Of a DNA stretch of 23,472 nt, positions 6,524 through 13,901 are shown in pieces (position 1 is the stretch's first letter; the number at the start of each line of letters is the position of its first letter). This DNA comes from JARRLC01 sp050290865. Its GTDB lineage: Bacteria; Pseudomonadota; Alphaproteobacteria; Rhizobiales; Rhodomicrobiaceae. The notes beneath the pieces were generated by a model. It was given only the letters and a program-made list of their open reading frames with translations. It was not told the DNA's origin and made no database searches. The translations under genes were made by a program, and so were the position numbers. Location of the stretch: positions 1-23,472 of the forward strand of contig JBNKIW010000039.1 of the NCBI GenBank assembly GCA_050290865.1. The letters are read 5' to 3'.

Positions 6524-7833
6524 GTGGGGATGCCACCACGGTGGTTGCGGGCGGTGCTTCGGGTGCGCCAACCCGGCCCTTTTCGCCCTTCGAATGGATG
6601 CTGGCGCAGCGTTATCTGCGGGCCCGCGGGGGGCGCGGCTTCGTCTCGGTTATCGCCGGTTTCTCGCTGGCGGGCATCGCGCTCAGTGTCGCCGCGCTCA
6701 TTGTCGTCATGGCGGTGATGAACGGCTTCCGCCAGGAGCTGTTCGAAAAGATCCTCGGGCTCAACGGGCATGTCATCGTGCGGCCCGTGGGGCGGGAGTT
6801 CACAGATTATGCCGCTGTTGCCGCGCGGCTGAAGACCGTGCCGGGCGTGCAAAACGCGATCGGCGTGATCGAGGGCCAGGTCCTCGCCTCGAAAACGCCG
6901 AGCCTCTCGAGCGGCGTCTATCTGCGTGGCATCCGCGAGGATGATCTGAGGGCGCTGGAGGCGGTGCTGCCGAAGAATGCCGTGAAGGCGGGCGCGTTCG
7001 AGGGGTTCGATGCGTCCGGCGGCCTGGCCATCGGCAGCCGTCTCGCCGAGACGCTGAAAGTCCAGGTCGGGGATACGCTCAGGCTCCTCGTGCCGCGCAG
7101 CGACAGCCGGACCAACACCGTCGCCGCACCACGGATCTGGCATTTTCCCATCCGGGCCATCTTCGAAATCGGCATGTCGGAATACGACTCGGTCATTGCC
7201 TTCCTGCCCCTGGCCCAGGCGCAGAAGCTCTTCAGCATGCCCGGGGCCGTGCAGGTGCTGGAAGTCTTCGTCGACGATCCCGAGCATGTCGGCGATTACC
7301 GCCCGCGGCTTCTGGCGGCCGCCGGGGGGAATCTGGCGCTGACGGACTGGCGGGTGCGCAATGCCGGCTTCGACGAGGCGCTGACCATGCAGCGCAACGT
7401 GCTGTTCTTCATTCTGGGCCTCATTGTCCTGGTGGCGGCGCTCAACATCATTTCCGGGCTGGTCATGCTGGTGAGGGACAAGACGCACGACATCGCGATC
7501 CTGCGAACCATGGGAGCGACGCGGGGCGCGGTGATGCGGGTGTTCTTCATCACGGGAGCGAGTATCGGCGTGACGGGGACCGCGGCGGGCGTTCTGCTCG
7601 GCATTGTGTTCAGCCACAATGTGGAGGCGATCCGGGAGGGGCTGGCGCGGATCACGGGACTGCCCCTTTTCGACCCGCTGGTCTATTTCCTCGACCATAT
7701 GCCCGCGATCATCGATCCCTGGGAGGTTGCTTTCGTCGCGGCGCTGGCGCTGTCCCTGTCGTTCCTGGCGACGCTGCTGCCATCCTGGCAGGCGGCCCGG
7801 CTCGATCCGGTCGAGGCGCTGCGGCTGGATTAA
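6520..7833 (+). CDS. lolE: lipoprotein-releasing ABC transporter permease LolC/E, copy 2
   Basis: This second LolC/E-family permease has 437 residues, slightly longer than copy 1. It has the same layout: MLAQRYLR, span 1 at about 42-66, a periplasmic domain, spans near 294-318, 340-365 and 400-425, and a PSWQAARLDPVEALRLD end. With lolC and lolD it can form the heterodimeric LolCDE as in E. coli. Many alphaproteobacteria, to my knowledge, carry only one such permease next to lolD, which makes the pair notable. The start overlaps lolD by 4 bp. The N-terminal 145 bp of DNA around membrane segment 1 differ from copy 1 at only about 15 positions, whereas the periplasmic domains differ much more. 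This is the last gene of the operon. Confidence 0.9.
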   Translation: MSGDATTVVAGGASGAPTRPFSPFEWMLAQRYLRARGGRGFVSVIAGFSLAGIALSVAALIVVMAVMNGFRQELFEKILGLNGHVIVRPVGREFTDYAAVAARLKTVPGVQNAIGVIEGQVLASKTPSLSSGVYLRGIREDDLRALEAVLPKNAVKAGAFEGFDASGGLAIGSRLAETLKVQVGDTLRLLVPRSDSRTNTVAAPRIWHFPIRAIFEIGMSEYDSVIAFLPLAQAQKLFSMPGAVQVLEVFVDDPEHVGDYRPRLLAAAGGNLALTDWRVRNAGFDEALTMQRNVLFFILGLIVLVAALNIISGLVMLVRDKTHDIAILRTMGATRGAVMRVFFITGASIGVTGTAAGVLLGIVFSHNVEAIREGLARITGLPLFDPLVYFLDHMPAIIDPWEVAFVAALALSLSFLATLLPSWQAARLDPVEALRLD

Positions 7834-7879
7834 CCCGAAATTCCGTATTGATCTCCGGAGAGTGGTTGCACGGGGGGAA

Positions 7880-7901
7880 ATCGGGCTCCCTTCGGCCCGA
7901 T
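7880..7901 (+). terminator. hairpin downstream of the lol operon
   Basis: ATCGGGC (7880-7886) pairs with GCCCGAT (7895-7901) around an 8-nt loop, 46 bp after the lolE stop. There is no T-run, so it may need Rho or may only stabilise the transcript end. Its position suits the end of the proS-lol operon. Confidence 0.45.
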
Positions 7902-8233
7902 CGGGCCAATTCGATCTGGCGGAGCCACCGGCGAGACAAAAAGGCGCACATGGCGGGACACGCTCGAAGCATGCGCGGGCTGATTAATCCAAGTACATTT
8001 TGATATATCCGGCACGAAGCCGCGCTTCACCCCCTCAATAATACTCTTAAGTTCAAGTACAATCCTAGAACTTGATCAGTTCGCAGCGATCGCCGTGCGA
8101 CACATTTTTCTTCGCGTTTGCTCTCTGGCCGTCTCCGTGGCGGTGTGATATCCACGCTCTTGGCCGGGGCATCCCTTAAGGGGAAGGGCGTGCCCGCTGA
8201 ACGGTCAGGGGGTGCGACGCGTCACCACCTCGC

Positions 8234-8247
8234 TTGATATAAATCAA
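8234..8247 (+). promoter_or_regulatory. perfect FNR/FixK box of the cbb3 operon
   Basis: TTGATATAAATCAA matches the TTGAT-N4-ATCAA consensus exactly. Its centre (8240.5) lies 32 bp before the centre of a -10-like CATAAG (8270-8275). That is the spacing of a class II FNR promoter with the box at -41.5, which predicts a transcript start near 8282 and a leader of about 50 nt. The likely activator is the FnrL-type protein encoded at 17347-18105. The box and spacing are seen; the regulator assignment is inference. Confidence 0.92.
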
Positions 8248-8330
8248 CGCAATAAAGTCGGGCCACCCCCATAAGCGAAAAGGGGGGTTAGCCCTGCCGC
8301 AAGTTGCTTACGCACTACGAGGTCAATCAG

Positions 8331-9959
8331 ATGAACAATACAGCATCTGTGAAGAGGGATCCGATTACGTTTTCGGATCTTTTGGCGGCTTTGGTCGCCT
8401 TAGCCGGTCTCGCCGCCGGCCTCGCGCTGGTGGCTCTGTCACCAGAAGGTGAAATGAAATTCCACGGCGCTCTGCTGGCGCTGGGGTGTCTGGTGTTTTT
8501 CCTGTTCATTGGAAAATACGGGAATGACAGCACGGCTTATAATGAGAATCTCATTAAGGCGGGCGTCATCATCACAATGTTCTGGGGCGTTGTGGGCTTC
8601 ATCGTCGGCGACGTGCTGGCATGGCAGCTCGCTTTCCCGGCGTTGAATTTCGACCTGCCGTGGACGAATTTCGGCCGCCTGCGTCCCCTGCACACGTCAG
8701 CCGTCGTGTTCGCCTTTGGCGGCAATGCTCTGCTTGCGACGTCCTTCTACGTCGTGCAGCGCACGAACCACACCCGGCTCTACGGCCGCTGGGCGCCCTG
8801 GTTCGTTCTCATCGGCTTCAACACGCTGATCGCCATGGCCGGTACGGGCTACCTGCTCGGTATCACCGAATCGAAGGAATACGCCGAGCCGGAGTGGTAC
8901 TCCGACCTGTGGCTGACCCTGGTCTGGGTGGTTTATCTGGTCGTGTATCTGGGCACGCTGATGACGCGCAGGACGTCGCACATCTACGTGGCCAACTGGT
9001 TCTACCTCTCCTTCATCGTCACTATCGCCATGTTGCATATCGGCAACAATGTGGCGATACCCGTGTCGCTCCTCACCTCGAAGAGCTATATCGCCATGGG
9101 TGGCGTCCAGGACGCCATGACGCAATGGTGGTACGGCCACAACGCGGTGGGCTTCTTCCTGACCGCGGCGTTCCTTGGCATGATGTACTATTTCGTGCCG
9201 AAACGCGCCGGGCGGCCCGTCTATTCGTACAAGCTGTCGATCGTGCACTTCTGGGCGCTGATCTTCACCTACATCTGGGCCGGTCCGCATCACCTGATGT
9301 TTACCGCTCTGCCTGACTGGGCGCAGACGCTCGGCATGACCTTCTCGGTCATTCTGTGGATGCCGTCCTGGGGTGGCATGATCAACGGTCTGATGACGCT
9401 GTCTGGCGCCTGGGACAAGCTGCGCACCGATCCGGTGATCCGCTTCCTGGTCGTCTCGGTCGCCTTCTACGGTATGTCCACCTTCGAAGGCCCGCTGATG
9501 TCCGTCAAAGCCGTGAACTCGCTGTCGCACTACACCGACTGGACGGTCGGCCACGTGCATTCCGGCGCTCTGGGCTGGGTGGCCATGGTGACCTTCGGCT
9601 CGGTCTACTGCCTCGTTCCGTGGCTCTGGAAGCGCAAGGAGCTTTACTCCAAGGCTCTGGTGGAATGGCACTTCTGGGTCTGCACGCTCGGTATCCTGCT
9701 CTACATCACCTCGATGTGGGTCTCGGGTATCATGCAGGGTCTGATGTGGCGCGCGTACGATAGCCTGGGCTTCCTGCAGTACTCCTTCGTGGAGACCGTC
9801 GAGGCCATGCATCCGTACTACATCATCCGTGCCACCGGTGGCGTTCTGTTCATCCTCGGCGCACTGATCATGGTTTACAACCTTTGGATGACGGTTGCCG
9901 CGCAGCCTGCCGAGGCCGAAGAGGCCCCCATGGGCGCTCGTCCGTCGCCGGCTGAGTAA
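8331..9959 (+). CDS. ccoN: cbb3-type cytochrome c oxidase subunit I
   Basis: This is the catalytic subunit of the high-affinity cbb3 oxidase, reducing O2 to water and pumping protons across the inner membrane at low oxygen. The 542-residue product has the heme-copper oxidase spans and ligands: His121 in LRPLHTSAVVF (low-spin heme b), His270 in WYGHNAVGF and His320/His321 in AGPHH (copper B), and His408/His410 in GHVHSGALGW (hemes). ATG 8331 is chosen because GAGG lies 8 nt upstream; a TTG at 8304 would add nine residues without a better site. It is the first gene of ccoNOQPGHIS, behind the FNR box. Confidence 0.97.
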   Translation: MNNTASVKRDPITFSDLLAALVALAGLAAGLALVALSPEGEMKFHGALLALGCLVFFLFIGKYGNDSTAYNENLIKAGVIITMFWGVVGFIVGDVLAWQLAFPALNFDLPWTNFGRLRPLHTSAVVFAFGGNALLATSFYVVQRTNHTRLYGRWAPWFVLIGFNTLIAMAGTGYLLGITESKEYAEPEWYSDLWLTLVWVVYLVVYLGTLMTRRTSHIYVANWFYLSFIVTIAMLHIGNNVAIPVSLLTSKSYIAMGGVQDAMTQWWYGHNAVGFFLTAAFLGMMYYFVPKRAGRPVYSYKLSIVHFWALIFTYIWAGPHHLMFTALPDWAQTLGMTFSVILWMPSWGGMINGLMTLSGAWDKLRTDPVIRFLVVSVAFYGMSTFEGPLMSVKAVNSLSHYTDWTVGHVHSGALGWVAMVTFGSVYCLVPWLWKRKELYSKALVEWHFWVCTLGILLYITSMWVSGIMQGLMWRAYDSLGFLQYSFVETVEAMHPYYIIRATGGVLFILGALIMVYNLWMTVAAQPAEAEEAPMGARPSPAE

Positions 9960-9972
9960 GGAGGGAAAACCT

Positions 9973-10710
9973 ATGAGTATTTCCACAAAACATGAGGTAT
10001 TCGAAAAATACTCCCTCGTGCTAACGGTCGGGATCCTGCTGGCGGTCGCAATCGGCGGCTTGGTGGAGATAGCCCCGCTATTCTGGCTCTCCTCGACGAT
10101 CGAGAAAGTTCAGGGCATGCGGCCGTATTCACCACTGGAACTTGCAGGCCGCGATATCTACATCCGTGAAGGGTGCTATCTGTGCCACAGCCAGCAGATC
10201 CGCTCGCTCCGCGACGAGATCGAACGCTATGGCCATTACAGCCTCGCAGCGGAGAGCATGTACGACCATCCCATGCAGTGGGGTTCCAAGCGTACCGGCC
10301 CGGACCTCGCCCGTGTCGGCGGCAAGTACTCCGACGACTGGCATAAGAACCACCTGATCAACCCGCGCAGTGTCGTGCCGGAGTCGATCATGCCTGGTTA
10401 TCCGTTCCTGGCTCAGCGTGAGCTTCAGTATGGCGATATCGCTGCCAGGATGGCCACCAACCGGTTCATTGGTGTGCCTTACACGGATGAGCAGATCCAG
10501 AACGCGAAGGCCGATCTGGAGGCGCAGGCCAATCCTGACGCCGACGGTGCCGATGCCGTCCAGCAACGGTATCCGAAAGCGGTGGTGCGCGCATTCGACG
10601 GTGACCCGAAGAAGGTTACCGAAGCTGATGCGCTCATTGCCTATCTGCAAATGCTCGGTACGCTCGTCGATTTCGCCAAATTCGACGAATCCGGGCCGAA
10701 CCTGAGATAG
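9973..10710 (+). CDS. ccoO: cbb3 oxidase monoheme cytochrome c subunit II
   Basis: This is the membrane-anchored monoheme c subunit that passes electrons to CcoN. The 245-residue product has an uncleaved N-terminal anchor at about 15-40 and a CYLCH heme-binding motif at residues 68-72 in the REGCYLCHSQQIR context typical of CcoO. The WGSKRTGPDLARVGGKYSD and MPGYPFL stretches, with a candidate axial Met, follow. ATG 9973 has a strong AAGGAGGG site that overlaps the ccoN stop, 13 bp upstream. The length is normal for the family. Confidence 0.97.
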   Translation: MSISTKHEVFEKYSLVLTVGILLAVAIGGLVEIAPLFWLSSTIEKVQGMRPYSPLELAGRDIYIREGCYLCHSQQIRSLRDEIERYGHYSLAAESMYDHPMQWGSKRTGPDLARVGGKYSDDWHKNHLINPRSVVPESIMPGYPFLAQRELQYGDIAARMATNRFIGVPYTDEQIQNAKADLEAQANPDADGADAVQQRYPKAVVRAFDGDPKKVTEADALIAYLQMLGTLVDFAKFDESGPNLR

Positions 10711-10720
10711 GACGCTCGTG

Positions 10721-10915
10721 ATGACCTATGAAGGAATGAGAGCTTTTGCAGGAGTGGCAGGGCTCATCATCTTCATCACGGGATTTGTGCTGGTCCTGAT
10801 CTACACGTTCTCGCCTCACAACCGAAAAACGTTCGATCAGGCCAGCCAATCACCGCTTGAAAAGGATCCAGACGATAATTCGCCGAGAGGACACTATGGC
10901 CAAACCAGAAACTGA
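10721..10915 (+). CDS. ccoQ: cbb3 oxidase small subunit CcoQ
   Basis: This small single-span subunit stabilises the oxidase complex. The 64-residue product begins MTYEGMRAFAG, has one hydrophobic helix at about residues 9-31, then a FSPHNRKTFDQ stretch characteristic of CcoQ/FixQ and a charged tail. ATG 10721 is preferred to GTG 10718 because AGGA sits 8 nt upstream of it. The end overlaps the start of ccoP by 20 bp. Low conservation outside the helix is usual for this family. Confidence 0.9.
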   Translation: MTYEGMRAFAGVAGLIIFITGFVLVLIYTFSPHNRKTFDQASQSPLEKDPDDNSPRGHYGQTRN

Positions 10916-11762
10916 TGACGTCACGGGCGTCGAGACGACCGGTCATGAATGGGACGGTCTGAAGGAACTGAACAGACCGCTGCCGGGATGGTGGGTATGG
11001 ACCTTCTGGGCCACCATCATCTGGAGCATCGGTTACTGGATCGTCTATCCGGCCTGGCCGCTGGTAGACAACTATACCCAGGGCATCTGGGGCTGGAGTG
11101 CACGTCAGGCCGCTTTGGCTGACGTAAAGGCCGGGCGCCAGGTGCAGGCAGAGATGAACGCAGCCCTGGACAAAGCGTCGATTGCGGACCTCAAGGGCAG
11201 CGGCGATCTCGCCAGCTTCGCCGTCGCCGGCGGGCGCGTGATCTTCGCCGACAACTGCGCACCCTGCCACGGCCGCGGTGCCGCCGGGGGCAAGGGCTAC
11301 CCCAACCTCAATGACGACGATTGGATTTGGGGCGGCAAGATCGAGGACATCAACTATACCATCATGCACGGTATCCGCAGCGGCGCGGAGGGCGAGCGCA
11401 TCAACGCCATGCCCCGGTTCGGCATCGACAACATGCTGACCAAGGAGCAGATAAGCGATGTTGCCGACTATGTCCTCTCGCTGTCGGGCACCGCGGGTGA
11501 TGCGGCAGCCCTCGAACGCGGCAAGACGATCTTTGCCGAGAACTGCGTCGTTTGCCACACTGAGACCGGCAAAGGCAACCAGGAGCTCGGTGCGCCGAAC
11601 CTGACGGACGGCATCTGGCTCTATGGCGGCACGAAAGCCGATATCGTGGAGCAGATCCGGACGGGCCGCGGCAGCGTGATGCCGACCTGGGCCAGCCGCC
11701 TCGATGCCAACTCCATCAAGAAAGTCACCGCCTACGTCTATTCGCTGGGCGGCGGCAAGTAA
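10896..11762 (+). CDS. ccoP: cbb3 oxidase diheme cytochrome c subunit III
   Basis: This diheme c subunit accepts electrons from periplasmic cytochromes and hands them to CcoO and CcoN. The 288-residue product has the N-terminal GHEWDGLKELNRPLPGWW string, a membrane anchor at about 33-56, and two heme c motifs, CAPCH (121-125) and CVVCH (217-221). Candidate axial methionines are Met172 (AMPRF) and Met262 (VMPTW). The start is ATG 10896 with GAGAGG upstream, inside the end of ccoQ. A 145-bp gap with hairpins separates it from ccoG. Confidence 0.97.
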   Translation: MAKPETDDVTGVETTGHEWDGLKELNRPLPGWWVWTFWATIIWSIGYWIVYPAWPLVDNYTQGIWGWSARQAALADVKAGRQVQAEMNAALDKASIADLKGSGDLASFAVAGGRVIFADNCAPCHGRGAAGGKGYPNLNDDDWIWGGKIEDINYTIMHGIRSGAEGERINAMPRFGIDNMLTKEQISDVADYVLSLSGTAGDAAALERGKTIFAENCVVCHTETGKGNQELGAPNLTDGIWLYGGTKADIVEQIRTGRGSVMPTWASRLDANSIKKVTAYVYSLGGGK

Positions 11763-11778
11763 CATGAACGCCGCGGGT

Positions 11779-11801
11779 CTTCGCCGGTACATCCGGTGAA
11801 G
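11779..11801 (+). other. hairpin between ccoP and ccoG
   Basis: CTTCGCCGG (11779-11787) pairs with CCGGTGAAG (11793-11801) with one mismatch around a 5-nt loop. A second, 6-bp hairpin (AGGCGG/CCGCCT) lies at 11823-11838. Neither has a T-run. They could protect the ccoNOQP message 3' end or partly terminate it, lowering expression of the assembly genes relative to the oxidase subunits. Confidence 0.5.
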
Positions 11802-11907
11802 GCCTGCGGATTTCCCGAGTTAAGGCGGGCGTCCGCCTAAAAAGTGGAGAGCTACTTTCCGGAATTAGGACAGAGCCCTTCCGATGTAGAGAAGCCGGAA
11901 CCCGATC

Positions 11908-13404
11908 ATGACGACCCTCGAAACACCAGACAAGGTCACCGACGAGGCTGCGCCAGGCATCCCGCGGTCCGATGCGGAAGCCGTTGAGACCAAAGGCAGG
12001 CAGTCGCTTTACAAGAGACACGTCCATATCCAGCCCAAACGCGCGAAAGGCACGTTTCGCAATATCAAGTGGCTGGTGCTGATCATCGCGCTTGGTATTT
12101 ATTACGTCCTGCCCTGGATACGCTGGGATCGCGGGCCTAATCTTCCCGATCAGGCGTTCCTGCTCGATTTTGCCCATCAGCGGCTTTACATGTTCGGTAT
12201 CGAGATCTGGGCGCAGGAACTCTACTACGTCACCGGAATCCTGATCGTCAGCGCGCTCGGCCTGTTCATGGTGACCGCCATGTTCGGCCGCGTTTGGTGC
12301 GGTTACGCCTGCCCGCAGACCGTGTGGACCGATCTCATGATCGCGGTCGAGCATCTCTGGCAGGGCGACCGCAACGCACGCCTCCGCCTCAACAAGCAGC
12401 CCTGGAATTTCGAGAAGATCTGGAAGCTCACCGCCACGCACATTTCCTGGCTGCTCATCGGCGTGGCCACGGGCGGCGCTGCGGTCTTCTATTTCCGCGA
12501 TGCGCCAACGCTCGCCGGCGAATTCCTTACCAACAGCGCCCCCATGATCGCCTATGTCTTCGTGGGGATTTTCACGCTCTTCACCTACGTGCTTGGTGGC
12601 CTCGCGCGCGAGCAGGTCTGCATATATATGTGCCCGTGGCCGCGCATTCAGGGCGCGATGTTCGACGCGGATTCGCTCCTGGTCACCTATCGCGGTTTCC
12701 GCGGTGAGCCGCGCGGCAAGCACAAGAAGGGCCAGACCTGGGAGGGCCGCGGCGACTGTATCGACTGCAACCAGTGCGTGGCCGTTTGCCCGATGGGCAT
12801 CGATATCCGCAACGGGCCGCAGCTCGAATGTATCCAGTGCTCGCTGTGCATCGACGCCTGCGACCAGATCATGGATCAGGTCGGCCGGCCGCGTAAGCTG
12901 ATCGCTTACGACAGCTACCGCAATCTTGAGGCCGAAAGCCATGGCGACCGCGTGCCGATCCGCATCATCCGACCGCGCACCTTGCTCTACGCCGGAGTGC
13001 TGGCCATCGTCTGCGCGGTCATGATCTTCGTGTTCAGCCGCAAGACCGTCCTCGACGTCAACGTCGTCGCCGACCGCAACCCGCTGTTCGTGCAGCTTTC
13101 CGACGGCAGCATCCGCAACGGCTACACGGTTCGCATCATCAACAAGCTGCATGACACGCGGCCGTTCAGCATCAAGATCGCGGGAATTCCCGGGGCGCAT
13201 CTGCTGACCGCCGGGCAGGCGCCTTCGGACGAACTCAGGACCAAGGCGACACCGAATCTTCCCAGGCCGGTGAAGCTTTTCGTCATCGCGCCGCGCGGTA
13301 CCAAGCTGGACGGTGGCCAGACGAAACTCACGTTCATCGTGCGTGACCTGAGCGACTCGACAGAAACCCGCCGGGAGACTAACTTCAGGGGGCCAAACCA
13401 GTGA
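11908..13404 (+). CDS. ccoG: cbb3 assembly iron-sulfur protein CcoG
   Basis: CcoG (RdxA/FixG) is a membrane ferredoxin-like protein needed for cbb3 assembly, thought to act in copper delivery as a cupric reductase. The 498-residue product has membrane spans near 53-70, 103-125, 178-197, 210-230 and 355-375. It carries WCGYACPQTVW and CIYMCPWPRIQ motifs and two [4Fe-4S] sites at Cys284/287/290/294 and Cys308/311/314/318. The C-terminal domain (about 385-498) is the usual Ig-like FixG domain. The start ATG 11908 has only a weak ribosome site. The stop overlaps ccoH (GTGA). Confidence 0.95.
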   Translation: MTTLETPDKVTDEAAPGIPRSDAEAVETKGRQSLYKRHVHIQPKRAKGTFRNIKWLVLIIALGIYYVLPWIRWDRGPNLPDQAFLLDFAHQRLYMFGIEIWAQELYYVTGILIVSALGLFMVTAMFGRVWCGYACPQTVWTDLMIAVEHLWQGDRNARLRLNKQPWNFEKIWKLTATHISWLLIGVATGGAAVFYFRDAPTLAGEFLTNSAPMIAYVFVGIFTLFTYVLGGLAREQVCIYMCPWPRIQGAMFDADSLLVTYRGFRGEPRGKHKKGQTWEGRGDCIDCNQCVAVCPMGIDIRNGPQLECIQCSLCIDACDQIMDQVGRPRKLIAYDSYRNLEAESHGDRVPIRIIRPRTLLYAGVLAIVCAVMIFVFSRKTVLDVNVVADRNPLFVQLSDGSIRNGYTVRIINKLHDTRPFSIKIAGIPGAHLLTAGQAPSDELRTKATPNLPRPVKLFVIAPRGTKLDGGQTKLTFIVRDLSDSTETRRETNFRGPNQ

Positions 13405-13901
13405 GTGCACTCGCCATGAGAGAATTAACCGGCCGACACGTCCTCTTCATTCTGTTGGGCGCTTTCGGGATCGTCTTCGCAGTCAACGGCTACATGGCGT
13501 ACGTTGCGATCTCGACCTTTACCGGCAGCGAAGCCCACGCCTACGCGCAAGGGGTGCGCTATAACGAGCATATCGCCGCGGCCAAGGCGCAGGCGGCGCT
13601 CCACTGGTCGCACAAGGTCGAACTGAGTGAGGCCGGGGTAGTGCAGGTGACGTTTGGCGACAAGGCCGGCAGCCCGATAGCCGGCCTCAAGCTCACGGGC
13701 GAGATCAACCGTCCGGCTTCGGACCGCTTCACGCACCAGCTCGCCTTCACCGAAAATAAGCCCGGGGTGTACACAGCGTCTCCCGGCGTTCTGGAAGCCG
13801 GGCGGTGGATCGTCGCCGTGGCGGCGATGAGAACGCACGCGCCGGATGCACAGCCCGTCTACCGTATCAGGGAACGTTTATGGCTCAAGCCGAAGCAATA
13901 A
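13401..13901 (+). CDS. ccoH: cbb3 assembly membrane protein CcoH (FixH)
   Basis: CcoH is a single-span protein that joins and stabilises assembling cbb3 oxidase. The 166-residue product has one N-terminal transmembrane helix at about residues 14-37 (VLFILLGAFGIVFAVNGYM). The periplasmic FixH domain that follows contains the family string YNEHIAAAKAQAALHW. The start GTG 13401 overlaps the ccoG stop; an in-frame ATG at 13416 is an alternative giving a product five residues shorter. The end overlaps ccoI by 22 bp, so translation is probably coupled along ccoG-ccoH-ccoI-ccoS. Confidence 0.92.
   Translation: MSALAMRELTGRHVLFILLGAFGIVFAVNGYMAYVAISTFTGSEAHAYAQGVRYNEHIAAAKAQAALHWSHKVELSEAGVVQVTFGDKAGSPIAGLKLTGEINRPASDRFTHQLAFTENKPGVYTASPGVLEAGRWIVAVAAMRTHAPDAQPVYRIRERLWLKPKQ

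Larger units (their letters stand above)
7834..8330. promoter_or_regulatory. intergenic control region upstream of ccoN
   Basis: There is no gene in these roughly 500 bp. Besides the lol hairpin and the FNR box (8234-8247) it holds other symmetric strings: AAGTTC/GAACTT arms at 8049-8054 and 8068-8073, the palindrome CCCTTAAGGG at 8173-8182, and GACGCGTC at 8216-8223. These could bind further regulators of the oxidase operon, but nothing in the sequence identifies them. Confidence 0.5.

Noticed and set aside
6463..7698. Long minus-strand ORF opposite lolE
   Set aside because: Same reason: antisense shadow of the permease gene, with a similar His/Asp-rich composition because the two permeases are paralogues.
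8072..8085. Second FNR-like site (TTGATCAG...) upstream of ccoN
   Set aside because: Only the left half TTGAT matches; the right half TCGCA does not fit ATCAA.
11725..13410. 561-codon minus-strand ORF opposite ccoG
   Set aside because: Antisense shadow; ccoG on the plus strand has all family cysteines.
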